From JAJEAD01 sp965221555 (GTDB taxonomy: Bacteria > Pseudomonadota > Gammaproteobacteria > HK1), in assembly GCA_965221555.1 (NCBI GenBank), contig OZ244895.1, positions 558,001 to 622,000 on the forward strand: DNA of 64,000 nt, written 5' to 3'. Below the pieces are notes generated by a model. That model ran no database searches. It had not been told where the DNA came from and saw nothing but the letters and a program-made list of their open reading frames with translations. The first letter of the stretch is position 1. Each line of letters begins with the position of its first letter. Positions 8,907 through 17,161 of this stretch are shown here, piece by piece. Both the position numbers and the translations under genes were made by a program.

Positions 8907-9676
8907 CGCAAGCACCGCGTCTGGCCGGCAAGCGCGCGCTGGTCACCGGCGCGGGCAGCGGCATCGGGCGGGCCATCGCTCTTGCCTTCGCCGCTGCGGG
9001 GTGCCGGGTCCAGTCGAACGACATCGATGCCGAGACCGCGGCCGAAACGGTCCGCATGATCGTCGCGGCGGGCGGCGACGCGGTAGCGCGCCAGTGTGAC
9101 GTGTCGGACCCGGACTCGGCCCGGGGCGCCGTCGCCGCCATGGACGCGGAGTTCGGCGGCATCGACATCCTCGTCAACAACGCCGCCTTCTTCGCGACGA
9201 GGATGCCGCTCGGCGAGCTGGACGAAGCGCTCTGGACGCGCACGATCGAGGTCAACCTGAGCGGCCCCTTTCTCATGAGCCGCCACGCGATACCGCTCAT
9301 GGCGCGCAGCGGCGGCGGGAGCATCATCCATGTCGCTTCCGCCCACGGGCAGGTCGCCAACTTCGGCCAGGCCGCCTACTGCGCATCCAAGGGCGGGCTG
9401 ATCATGCTCTCCAAGGGCATCGCGGTGGACCATGCGCGGGAGGGCATCCGCAGCAACACCCTCTCCCCGGGCGGCATCGCCACCCAGGGCATGGCCGACC
9501 TCTACGGCGGCGACTGGGAGCGGGCCGAGAAGGAATGGGGCGAGCCCATGCACGTACTCGGCCGCAACGGCCGGGTGGAGGAGATCGCCGCGGGCGCGGT
9601 GTTCCTGGCAAGCGACGAGTCCAGCTTCATGACCGGCGCCGACCTGCTGATCGACGGCGGCTACACCGTACGCTGA
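8903..9676 (+). CDS. SDR family oxidoreductase (FabG-like)
   Basis: 257-residue classical SDR. TGAGSGIGRA at about residues 15-24, VNNAAFFA at about 90-97, SAHGQ and AAYCASKGG with the YxxxK pair, and the C-terminal 'FMTGADLLIDGGYTVR'. Translationally coupled to the preceding epimerase gene through a four-base overlap. The two probably act in consecutive steps on a sugar or sugar acid; this is inferred from organisation, not from a substrate signature. Confidence 0.93.
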   Translation: MTQAPRLAGKRALVTGAGSGIGRAIALAFAAAGCRVQSNDIDAETAAETVRMIVAAGGDAVARQCDVSDPDSARGAVAAMDAEFGGIDILVNNAAFFATRMPLGELDEALWTRTIEVNLSGPFLMSRHAIPLMARSGGGSIIHVASAHGQVANFGQAAYCASKGGLIMLSKGIAVDHAREGIRSNTLSPGGIATQGMADLYGGDWERAEKEWGEPMHVLGRNGRVEEIAAGAVFLASDESSFMTGADLLIDGGYTVR

Positions 9677-9777
9677 GCCCCTGCGAGCGAGGGCTCGTCC
9701 GCCCGAGCCACCGGATCCCCCGCGGACGTCTCACACCGGCCGGCGGCGGGCAGCGAGCCGGCACCCGCCCCTACCCC

Positions 9778-9900
9778 GGATGTTTCACCGATTTCTCGAC
9801 TGGCGGGCGCCAATTTGCTCGCGCTGGCGAAACGCATTCCCTCCAGGCGCTTCGACGTGATGCCGACTACGCGTTGCGACCGAAAGTCGTTGAAACATCC
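9778..9900 (+). repeat. Dispersed repeat family A, short derivative with both terminal inverted repeats
   Basis: A 123-base copy bounded by near-perfect terminal inverted repeats. The left end is GGATGTTTCACCGATTT; the reverse complement of the right end is GGATGTTTCAACGACTTT. The interior keeps GGCGGGCGCCAATTTGCTCGCG and CGCTTCGACGTGATGCCG but lacks the second half of the full element, as in MITE deletion derivatives. It lies in the 384-base gap before the selenoprotein gene; the rest of the gap holds no recognisable gene. Confidence 0.85.
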
Positions 9901-10060
9901 AGGCTAACCCCCGAAGAGGGGTCGGGACATCGAACCACTTGCTCGTTCGTGTTGTAACCCGCGCCCGAGCGGGTACCCTTGGTGGCCGCGCGTCCCGCCG
10001 CCCGTGCCCGCGCCGTGCCGGCGTTGCGGGAGCGCATCCTGTGCAACGGAGCCCGAAACC

Positions 10061-11254
10061 ATGGCACGACTCGAAGACCTTCATCCTGATCTCGCGGACT
10101 TCCTGCGCAAACACGAGTGCCCGAGCATCGACACCGGTGCGTGGCGAAGCGGCCCGCCGGTGGCAAAGCGGCGGGTGGCGCTCGTCAGCAGCGCGGGCCT
10201 GCGCCGACGCGGCGATCGGCCCTTCGGGGAGAGCTCCGCCGACTACCGGGTGATCCCCTTCGAGCGGCGCAACGAGATCGTCCAGGACCACGTCTCCGCC
10301 TCCCACGACCGCACCGGCTTCCACCAGGACCTGAACGTCGTGTTTCCGCTCGATCGACTCGCGGAGCTCGCGGAAGCGGGCGAGATCGCCTCGGCGGCGC
10401 AGTATCACTACTCCTTCATGGGGGCGACGAACCCCGTGAAGATGGAGCCCGCGGCGCGGCAGCTCGCGGCCACGCTCCGAGCGGACGGGGTCGACGCGGC
10501 GCTCTTCTGTCCGGTCTGACCGCTGTGCACGTCCGCCGTGAGCGGACTCGCACACTACTTCGAAGACGAGGGCGTACCCACGGTGGTGGTGGCGCTCGTC
10601 CGGGAGCAGGCGGAGAAGATGCGCCCTCCCCGCGCCCTGTGGGTCCCGTTCCCGCTTGGCCGGCCCTTTGGCGCACCGGACGATGCGCAGCAGCAGAAAA
10701 GGGTGCTCCGCGCGGCGCTCGCCCTGCTGGAGGCCCCGTCCGGACCCCTGCTCGTCGACTTCGACGAAGCCGGCGCGCCCGAGAGAGAGGAAGCGGCCTG
10801 GATCTGCCCGGTGAGCTTCGACCCGCCGGCCGTGGCGGAGGACGGCATCGGCCGGCGCGTTGCCGACGAGGTGGCCATGCTCCGGCCCTGGCACGATCTC
10901 GGGGTCGAGCGCCGGGGCCGCACCGCGACCGGGCTTTCGAAGCTTCCCATCGAGGCGGTGGCGGAGTGGCTGAGCGCGTTCACCGAAGGCCGCCCCCTTC
11001 CCCCCGCGGCGCCGGATAGCCCCCTCATCGACCATCTCCGGTGGGCGGCCGAGGACATGAAGGCCTTCTACTACGAGGCGGCCACCGCGCGGCCCGGCGC
11101 CGCCTCCGGGACCCGCCTGGAATCGTGGTTCTGGGAAGAGAGCGCGGCGGGAGAGCTTCTGAAGGCCCTGCGCAGGCGCTGCCTCGACGATGAAAATGAC
11201 TCGGTGCGTGAACTTGGCGAGTTCATGCTGGTGCCGGAAGCCTACGCGGAGTGA
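10061..11254 (+). CDS. GrdB-family selenoprotein (glycine/betaine/sarcosine/D-proline reductase selenoprotein B-like), Sec at codon 153
   Basis: 397 residues if the in-frame TGA at 10517-10519 is read as selenocysteine. Upstream (residues 1-152) and downstream parts are in the same frame with no gap, and both are coding in character. The junction reads FCPV-Sec-PLCTSAV, a UxxC redox motif placed as in GrdB/PrdB proteins, where Sec attacks the substrate C-N bond or forms a selenenyl-sulfide. The N-terminal half has RVALVSSAGLRRRGD and RVIPF; the C-terminal half has PPRALWVPFPLGRPFG, seen in proteobacterial members. ATG 10061 is used. No GrdA, GrdC/D or sel genes are in the window, so the protein probably acts as a stand-alone oxidoreductase. 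Terminating at the TGA would leave a 152-residue stub. Confidence 0.87.
10517..10554 (+). promoter_or_regulatory. Sec UGA codon and SECIS-like hairpin
   Basis: TGA at 10517-10519 is followed by a two-part stem. TGTGC (10524-10528) pairs with GCACA (10550-10554), a 2x2 internal loop follows, and GTCCGC (10531-10536) pairs perfectly with GCGGAC (10542-10547) around a 5-base loop CGTGA. The loop begins 17 bases after the UGA and has G as its second base. This meets the bacterial SECIS pattern of an apical-loop G among the first two bases within roughly 16-37 bases of UGA. Confidence 0.82.
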
Positions 11255-11458
11255 GCGGTAATCTGCCCCCATTCCGGCGAGCGCGTGGAGCAGTGGCCGG
11301 CGACGGCGCGCACCGCATCAAGATAGATATCGCACAAGAGAAGATCCGAAACGACTGCTACCGGCCGGCGCACCGCGCCATGCGCTTCCCATCGACTTCG
11401 GGAATCGCCCGTAGCCCTTCCCGGCCCGCGGCCTTGCGCTGGCTGGATTGTTCCGGAT

Positions 11459-12235
11459 GTGGACACCAGCGCCATGTTGGGTGACGCCTTCTACGTCGTG
11501 GCGCGCGAAGCCGGCCATGAACGTCAGGATCTCCCGACCTGGGCGGATCGCGGCCCCGGGAACATTGTGTTCGATGCCGGCCCGGGGCGCACGGTGCAAC
11601 GCCGCGACATCGAAGAGGTGCCCGGCGCGTTCCAGCTCCTCGGCGTGCTGAGCGATGCGGAGTGCGCGCAATTCGTCGCGATATCGGACGCGCTCGGCTA
11701 CCACCAGGACGCTCCGGTGTCGCTGCCCCACCACGTGCGCCACAACACCAACGTCAACTGGGTGGTGGACGAGAGCATCGACGCCGCGATCTGGGAACGT
11801 TGCCGGCCCCTGGTCCCGGAACGGGTCGCGGGCGCGGCGGCGCTTGGACTGAACGCGCGTTTCCGCTTCTACCGCTACCGCGAGGGCGACTTCTTCCGCC
11901 CGCACACCGACGGCGCGTGGCCGGGGAGCCGGGTGCGGGAGGGGCGCCTCGTCCACGACGCGTACGGCGATCGGATCAGCCAGATGACAATGCTGCTTTT
12001 CCTGAGCGACGGCTACCTCGGAGGCCGGACCCTGTTCTACGTTCGCGACGGCGACGGGGATGTGCAAACGGCACCGTTGGGCGTCACCACCCCAAAGGGC
12101 GCGGCGCTGTGCTTTCCCCACGGCTTCCATCCCCTGCACTGCCTGCATGCGGGCGAGCCGGTGTCTTCCGGCGCCAAGTACATCATCCGCACCGACGTGC
12201 TCTTCGGCCTGCCCAAGACGACGCCATCGGCCTGA
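11459..12235 (+). CDS. Prolyl-4-hydroxylase-like 2OG-Fe(II) oxygenase
   Basis: 258 residues from a GTG start (an in-frame ATG five codons later is an alternative). A P4Hc-type oxygenase core occupies about residues 55-248. The iron ligands are H149-x-D151 (FFRPHTDG) and H230 (HCLHAG), with K240 (GAKYIIRTD) as the probable 2-oxoglutarate anchor. The short N-terminal part is not recognised. Bacterial members hydroxylate proteins or small molecules; the substrate here is unknown. It stands alone, convergent with the EamA transporter gene. Confidence 0.87.
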   Translation: MDTSAMLGDAFYVVAREAGHERQDLPTWADRGPGNIVFDAGPGRTVQRRDIEEVPGAFQLLGVLSDAECAQFVAISDALGYHQDAPVSLPHHVRHNTNVNWVVDESIDAAIWERCRPLVPERVAGAAALGLNARFRFYRYREGDFFRPHTDGAWPGSRVREGRLVHDAYGDRISQMTMLLFLSDGYLGGRTLFYVRDGDGDVQTAPLGVTTPKGAALCFPHGFHPLHCLHAGEPVSSGAKYIIRTDVLFGLPKTTPSA

Positions 12236-12310
12236 CGCCAAGGTCGCGACTCTGCTTCCCCGATCTGCGTAGCGGGGGCGCGCTCGGAACGGGAACCGGG
12301 GGCCGCCGCG

Positions 12311-13345
12311 TCACGCAGCGGCGCCGGCGAGAGTGGCCACACCCCCGAAGACGAAGGCGATCGCGCCCCACTGCCGCCACATGATCGGTTCACGGAGGAT
12401 GACGCGGGCGAGAACTACCGTGACCACCCCGAAGGTGGATGCGACGACCGCGGTCGCGGCCGGATCGGGCCCGGTACTCCCGGCGAAGAGCGCGAGGTAA
12501 CCGCTCGTGTCCAGCACGCCGAGCAGAAGGAGAAAGGGCAGCCAGCTCCTTTCGCAGCGCGGGCGTTCGCGGCGCAAGGCAAAGAGCGCGAGCAGGGCCG
12601 CGAGCCCCGTGAGGCGCCCGATCCAGGTGGTCTGAAGCTCGCCCATGTACGGCACCGCGGCCTGTCCGCTGATGATGATCAGCGCATAGGCGAAGCTCGC
12701 CCCCACGGCGATCGCGAGCGTCGTTCGCCGCGCGGCGGCGGGATCCTCGCTCGAGAGTGGCCCCCCATGACCCTTGTCGGCGCCTGGACTCCCGATTCTC
12801 GCCTTCGCGGGGACCGGCTTCCCGGAATCACGGAGATCGGAGACGTGCGCGCGCGGACTCCCGCGAGACGCTTCTGCGCGCGGCACGGCACTCCTCCACC
12901 CGGGTGGGCTCGTTTGCGCCTCGCCCTGCGTGGCGCGAGCGAAGCGGGCCACCGCCACGACACCGGCGACGATCGCCGCCATCGCGAGCCACTGAGCGAG
13001 GCTCGGGCGCATCCCGGTCGCGACCGCGAACGCGAGCACGAGCACGGGATGGGCGGCGACGACGGGCGCCACCATGCTCACGGGACCGCGCGCGAGCGCG
13101 ATGTAGAGCAGCACGCTCATCAGCACGACCGAGAGGCCGTGGAGGGCGCTCAGAGCCAGCCCCGGCGGGGACCGGACGATCGGCGCACCGGAAGCGATGA
13201 CGACGACGGTGAGCACCGTGGCGCCGATCGCGAGGACTGCGAGGTAGACGCTGCGCGCGCCCAGCGCCCGCGTCCCGAAGCGGGCCATGAAGTCGGCGGA
13301 CCCGAGGCACAGCGCGCTCAGGCACCCCCACAGTACACCGCCCAC
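12311..13345 (-). CDS. EamA/DMT-superfamily transporter with an in-frame repeat insertion
   Basis: 344-residue inner-membrane protein with about ten predicted helices in two EamA halves (residues 1-137 and about 207-344), typical of drug/metabolite exporters. Each half ends in the usual 'AIVAGVVAVARF' or 'AFVFGGVATLAG' helix. Between the halves is an unusual 70-residue hydrophilic segment (about 138-206). Its middle, RDSGKPVPAKARIG, is the translation of an intergenic-type repeat, so the cytoplasmic loop has been lengthened by an inserted element without breaking the frame. Substrate unknown. Confidence 0.88.
   Translation of the reverse strand: MGGVLWGCLSALCLGSADFMARFGTRALGARSVYLAVLAIGATVLTVVVIASGAPIVRSPPGLALSALHGLSVVLMSVLLYIALARGPVSMVAPVVAAHPVLVLAFAVATGMRPSLAQWLAMAAIVAGVVAVARFARATQGEAQTSPPGWRSAVPRAEASRGSPRAHVSDLRDSGKPVPAKARIGSPGADKGHGGPLSSEDPAAARRTTLAIAVGASFAYALIIISGQAAVPYMGELQTTWIGRLTGLAALLALFALRRERPRCERSWLPFLLLLGVLDTSGYLALFAGSTGPDPAATAVVASTFGVVTVVLARVILREPIMWRQWGAIAFVFGGVATLAGAAA
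12755..12860 (-). repeat. VPAKAGI-type repeat inserted in frame in a transporter gene
   Basis: On the minus strand this reads ...DLRDSGKPVPAKARIGSPG..., very close to the 'VIPAKAGIQ' peptide produced when a widespread bacterial palindromic intergenic repeat is translated. The DNA contains GTCCCCGCGAAGGCGAGAATC-like sequence. It falls between the two EamA halves, where EamA proteins normally have a short loop. Boundaries are approximate. Confidence 0.65.
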
Positions 13346-13389
13346 GTCAGCCGCCAGGCATTACCGATTCACGACGGCGGACGCGCCGG

Positions 13390-13554
13390 CGGACCGGCGA
13401 GCGGGCGGCCACGGGTGGCTTGTCCGGCCGGAAAGCGTCGCCCAAGGACTGCGCGTCGATGCAGGTTGCGACACCACATCGAAGCGGCTTGAGGGAGTAC
13501 GGCACGCTCGCGCGAGCATGCTGGCGGCCGCGAGCTGAGAAGTCGGTGAGACAT
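13390..13554 (-). repeat. Dispersed repeat family A, reverse-oriented copy
   Basis: Reverse copy ending GAAGTCGGTGAGACAT, the complement of the family's ATGTCTCACCGACTTC left end. It also has GCGAGCATGCTGGCGG (complement of the CCAATATGCTCGCGG block) and GACACCACATCGAAGCGGC. It lies in the 343-base gap between the EamA gene and the thioesterase and abuts the methyltransferase remnant, so its insertion may have helped destroy that gene. Confidence 0.75.
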
Positions 13555-13559
13555 GGCGG

Positions 13560-13655
13560 CTAAGGCTTGGAACGGGCGAGCGCGTTCGCCAACGCGTCGA
13601 TGTACTTCACCCCGAACCCACAGCACCCCCCGACTATCCGCGCGCCCCTGGCTCT
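13560..13655 (-). pseudogene. Remnant of a homocysteine S-methyltransferase C-terminus
   Basis: On the minus strand the frame ending at the stop 13560-13562 reads RGARIVGGCCGFGVKYIDALANALARS. This matches the C-terminal zinc-site segment of homocysteine/betaine-homocysteine methyltransferases (GARIxGGCCG). The GGCC pair provides two of the zinc-binding cysteines. Upstream of about 13655 the similarity stops and no start or N-terminal domain exists, so only about 30 codons of the usual 300 remain. It lies between a family A repeat and the thioesterase gene. Confidence 0.6.
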
Positions 13656-13688
13656 CGTGGATCGGGGAAATGGCGACAAGTCTGCGCA

Positions 13689-14138
13689 CTAAGCGAACCA
13701 TCGCGCGTCCTCCTCCGACAACGTGACGAGTCTCGCCTCGACGCCGGCGCGCATCTCGTCGCGGAGCGGTGTCGAAGCGCGCGCACGCAGATCGAAGAGG
13801 ACTTCGGTCAGGTCGGATGAGGCGGCGAGCTCGCCGTCGCTCTCCCCGATCATCTTGTGCACGTGGCGAAAGCTCGACCGGCCGAGGCGCACGAAGGCGC
13901 TCACGATCACGAAGGGGTCGCCATCGACGAGCTCCCGCCGGTAGCGGATGGTGTTCGACACCGTGCCCACCCCAACGCCCGAGCGGACCACGTCGCTGTA
14001 GTAGAGACCGGCCCCCTTGAGCAGGTATCCCGCCGCGAACCCGAAGCGGTCGAAGTAACCCTTCACATTCATGTGGCTGTTGACGTCGCAGTCCTCGGGA
14101 CGAACGATGCCGCGGTGAGTTTCAATCCATTGGCTCAT
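13689..14138 (-). CDS. Hotdog-fold thioesterase family protein
   Basis: 149 residues. The segment RPEDCDVNSHMNVKGYFDRF carries the Asp/His-Met-Asn signature of 4-hydroxybenzoyl-CoA thioesterase-type hotdog enzymes. The later TIRYRRELVDGDPFVI and VHKMIGESDGELAASSD strands are also typical. Similar small thioesterases occur in carnitine/betaine degradation operons, which would fit the betaine-homocysteine-methyltransferase-like remnant next door; this is contextual inference. It is divergent from the acyl-CoA synthetase gene. Confidence 0.88.
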   Translation of the reverse strand: MSQWIETHRGIVRPEDCDVNSHMNVKGYFDRFGFAAGYLLKGAGLYYSDVVRSGVGVGTVSNTIRYRRELVDGDPFVIVSAFVRLGRSSFRHVHKMIGESDGELAASSDLTEVLFDLRARASTPLRDEMRAGVEARLVTLSEEDARWFA

Positions 14139-14509
14139 GACTCAAATTCTGCTTCCGGCGGCGGGCGAAGCGCGGATGGTAGCAGCGCCCCAGACCCCGG
14201 GGGCTCGCCGGGGCGCGACCCCGCTCCGGTTGCCCGTATCGCCCCGACGAAGAGCAGGGTCGGCACACGGATCATGAGGCGGCGCTGACGAAAGCCCTCT
14301 CACGTCTCCGCGTGATAACCGGCGATGGTGTTGTTGATTATCATGGTGATCCGCGACCGCGTTGCCGCCTGACACCGAACGTGCGTTCCGTGGCGCCCGC
14401 CGCGGCGGCGGGGTGAACGAGCCGGGCGGCGGACCCGCGGTGCGTGGGCAAGTGGGGCCGAGGCCGCACCCCGATCGGAGCCGAATGCCGAACATCGAGG
14501 AGAGACACG
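14139..14509. other. Divergent intergenic region with a GC-rich inverted repeat
   Basis: The 371-base gap separates the divergent thioesterase and acyl-CoA synthetase genes and must hold both promoters. GCGCCCC at 14185-14191 can pair with GGGGCGC at 14210-14216. The last stretch carries a GAGGAGAG ribosome site (about 14496-14503) for the synthetase ATG. No open frame here looks like a gene. Confidence 0.45.
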
Positions 14510-16159
14510 ATGCCGATGCCGGAACTGCCCCCGATGAGCGACTACGAGGCGACACGGCGCGACTTCAAGCTCCGCACGCCCGAGCACTACAACTTCGCTT
14601 TCGATGTCATCGACCGGCGCGCCCGGGAGGCGGACAAGGTCGCGTTCATCGCCGTCGACCGCGATGCGCAGCGCATCGAGTCCCACCGCTTCAGCGACTT
14701 GAGCCGGGCTTCGAACCGCTTCGCCCGGGCGCTGCTCGCGCTCGGAGCCGGCAAGGGCGACCACGCCCTGGTGATCATTCCGCGTATCCCCGCGTGGTAC
14801 GAGGTGCTCATCGGGTGCGCCAAGGCCGGGGTGGTCGCGATGCCGGGCACCAACCTGCTCACGGCCAGGGACATTGAATACCGCGTCAACAAGGCGGGCG
14901 CGAAGCTCGCGATAGTGACCGCGGAGCACCTCGACAAGATCGACGCGGTCCGTTCGCGGTGCCCATCGCTTCTGCACGTGATCGCGGTCGGCGGAGCCAA
15001 GCGCAAGGGAGTGCATGACTACGAGGAGGCCTGTGCGCAGCAGTCCGACCGCCTAGAGGCGGGGGAGCTGCCCCCGTCGCGGGCCGACGAGCCGATGCTG
15101 GTCTACTTCACCTCCGGCACCACCTCGATGCCGAAGATGGTGGCACGCGACCACGCCTACGCGTATGCGCACGCGATCACCGGGCGCTACTGGATGGATC
15201 TCCGCGAGGACGACATCCACTGGACGCTGTCCGACACCGGGTGGGCGAAGGCCGCGTGGGGCATGGTCTATCCGCCCTGGCAGATGGGTGCGACCACGGT
15301 ACTCTACGACGGCGATGCGCGCTTCGATGCCGACGCGCACCTTAAGCTCATCGGGCGCCTCGGCGTCACCACCTTCTGCGCGCCGCCCACCGTGTACCGG
15401 CTTTTCGCGCAGATCGATCTCCGCGGTTACGAGCTCGGCTCGCTGCGCCACTGCCTGGGTGCGGGAGAGCCGCTGAACCCCGAGGCGATGCGGGTGTGGA
15501 GGGAGGCGACCGGCACCGAGATCCACGACGGCTACGGTCAGACCGAGACCATCAACATCGTCGCCAACTTCCCCTGCCTCCCGGTGCGGCCCGGCTCGAT
15601 GGGCAAGCCGGTGCCGGGATTCGACGTCGGCGTGGTGGACGACGAGGGCCGTCCAGCGCCCACGGGTCAGATCGGCCATATCGCGCTTCGCACTGGCGAC
15701 CCGCATCCCCCCGGCCTCTTTCATGGCTACGAGCACGACGACAAGAGCACCGCGGAGGCGTTCCGCAACGGCTGGTACTACACCGGCGACACCGCCACCC
15801 GCGACGAAGACGGCTACATCTGGTTCGTGGGCCGGGCCGACGACATCATCACGTCGGCCGGCTACCGCATCAGTCCCTTCGAAGTGGAGAGCGCCCTCAC
15901 CGAGCATCCCGCGATCGTCGAGTCCGCGGTGGTCGGCGCGCCCGACGCCCTGCGCGGCGAAGTGGTGAAGGCGTATGTCGTGCTCGCGGCCGGCCAGGCG
16001 CCCTCCGAAGAGCTCGCCGCCGACATCCAGGACTTCGTCAAGCGCCAGACCGCGCCTTACAAGTACCCGCGAGTGGTGGAGTTTCGCGACGCGCTGCCCA
16101 AGACCATCTCCGGCAAGATCCGCCGGGTGGAGCTGCGCGAGGAAAGCGCGGCGCGCTGA
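14510..16159 (+). CDS. Acyl-CoA synthetase (AMP-forming, medium-chain/ACSM-like)
   Basis: 549-residue ANL-superfamily ligase that activates a carboxylic acid with ATP and CoA. The AMP-binding P-loop is YFTSGTTSMPKM (about residues 200-212), the A5 motif is DGYGQTET, and the A7/A8 region is GWYYTGDTATRDEDGYIWFVGRADD. The C-terminal lysine motif is in LPKTISGKIRR. The ATG at 14510 follows GAGGAGAG. Overall pattern fits medium-chain/benzoate/aminobenzoate ligases. With the divergent thioesterase it suggests local CoA-thioester metabolism; the acid is unknown. Confidence 0.92.
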   Translation: MPMPELPPMSDYEATRRDFKLRTPEHYNFAFDVIDRRAREADKVAFIAVDRDAQRIESHRFSDLSRASNRFARALLALGAGKGDHALVIIPRIPAWYEVLIGCAKAGVVAMPGTNLLTARDIEYRVNKAGAKLAIVTAEHLDKIDAVRSRCPSLLHVIAVGGAKRKGVHDYEEACAQQSDRLEAGELPPSRADEPMLVYFTSGTTSMPKMVARDHAYAYAHAITGRYWMDLREDDIHWTLSDTGWAKAAWGMVYPPWQMGATTVLYDGDARFDADAHLKLIGRLGVTTFCAPPTVYRLFAQIDLRGYELGSLRHCLGAGEPLNPEAMRVWREATGTEIHDGYGQTETINIVANFPCLPVRPGSMGKPVPGFDVGVVDDEGRPAPTGQIGHIALRTGDPHPPGLFHGYEHDDKSTAEAFRNGWYYTGDTATRDEDGYIWFVGRADDIITSAGYRISPFEVESALTEHPAIVESAVVGAPDALRGEVVKAYVVLAAGQAPSEELAADIQDFVKRQTAPYKYPRVVEFRDALPKTISGKIRRVELREESAAR

Positions 16160-16332
16160 GCGCGGGGCGCATGCGGCCGATCCGGGCCGAGCCATGCGCC
16201 GAAAAACCGTGGCCCTCGGCCCGGGCTGGGAGCATGAGATCCACCGGAGGCTAATACCCGAGGCTGACGCGCACGCGTGCCGGCGGGTATCCTGACGCTC
16301 CGCTCATCACCGCCCGAGAGAGAACAGGCCTC

Positions 16333-17124
16333 ATGATCATCGAGCAGATCTGGACCGGTAACTCGTACCGCAACTTCAACTACGTGATCGCCTGTCCGGA
16401 GACTGGCGAGGCCCTGGCCGTCGACCCGCTCGACCACGAGAAATGCCTCGCGGCGGCGCGAGACCGGGGGTGGGAGGTCACCCAGATCCTCAACACCCAC
16501 GAGCACGGCGACCACACCGGCGGCAACCGACCGATGATCGCGGCGACCGGGGCGAGGCTGCTCGCGCACCACGGCGCCGGCCACAGCATCGAGGGCATCG
16601 ACCGGGGATTGCGCGCGGGTGACGTGGTGAAGGTGGGCCGCACGGTGGAGCTGGAGGCGCTCGATACGCCCGGCCACACCATGAGCCACGTCTGCATGCT
16701 CTCGCACACCGAGACCCCCGCGCTCATCTGCGGCGACACGCTGTTCAACGCCGGCGCCGGCAACTGCCACGGCGGCGGCCATCCCGCCGAGCTCTACGAG
16801 ACCTTCGCCAGCCAGCTCGCCAAGCTCCCCGACGATACCCGGGTCTACCCCGGACACGACTACTGGCAGAACAACCTCGAGTTCACCCTCGACCGGGAGC
16901 CCGACAATGCGAAGGCGAAGGCGCTGCTCACCGAGATGTCGGACCACGACCCGGAAGACGCGCTGATATCGACACTTGCACTCGAGAAAGAGGTCAACGC
17001 CTTCTTCCGCCTCCACTCCCCGAGCGTCATCGCGAAGCTGCGCGAGGCGTTCCCGGATCTCCCCGACGACCCCGACCCGAAGACGGTCTTCGTCCGGCTC
17101 CGGGAGCTGCGAAACGACTGGTAA
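16333..17124 (+). CDS. gloB: Hydroxyacylglutathione hydrolase (glyoxalase II) family metallo-beta-lactamase-fold enzyme
   Basis: 263 residues. The binuclear metal motif is THEHGDHTGGN (about residues 56-66), followed by DTPGHTMSHVC, CGDTLFNAGAGNCHGG and YPGHDYWQNNLEF. This is the full glyoxalase II set, and the C-terminal HxxRP-type thiolester-binding helical domain is present (about 175-263). The usual reaction is S-lactoylglutathione to lactate plus glutathione. The gene stands alone and convergent with a cupin gene. Related persulfide dioxygenases lack this C-terminal domain, so GloB is preferred. Confidence 0.9.
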   Translation: MIIEQIWTGNSYRNFNYVIACPETGEALAVDPLDHEKCLAAARDRGWEVTQILNTHEHGDHTGGNRPMIAATGARLLAHHGAGHSIEGIDRGLRAGDVVKVGRTVELEALDTPGHTMSHVCMLSHTETPALICGDTLFNAGAGNCHGGGHPAELYETFASQLAKLPDDTRVYPGHDYWQNNLEFTLDREPDNAKAKALLTEMSDHDPEDALISTLALEKEVNAFFRLHSPSVIAKLREAFPDLPDDPDPKTVFVRLRELRNDW

Positions 17125-17161
17125 GAGGGCGCCGCATCCGTGCGACCCGGCACCCCGGCCG

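Noticed and set aside
10538..11254. A separate gene starting at GTG 10538
   Set aside because: It is the continuation, in the same frame, of the selenoprotein after the UGA; similarity spans the stop and it has no ribosome site of its own.
14300..14360. Short minus-strand piece reading RITMIINNTIAGYHAET before a stop, a possible gene remnant
   Set aside because: It looks protein-like but I could not tie it to a family, and it is too short to call.
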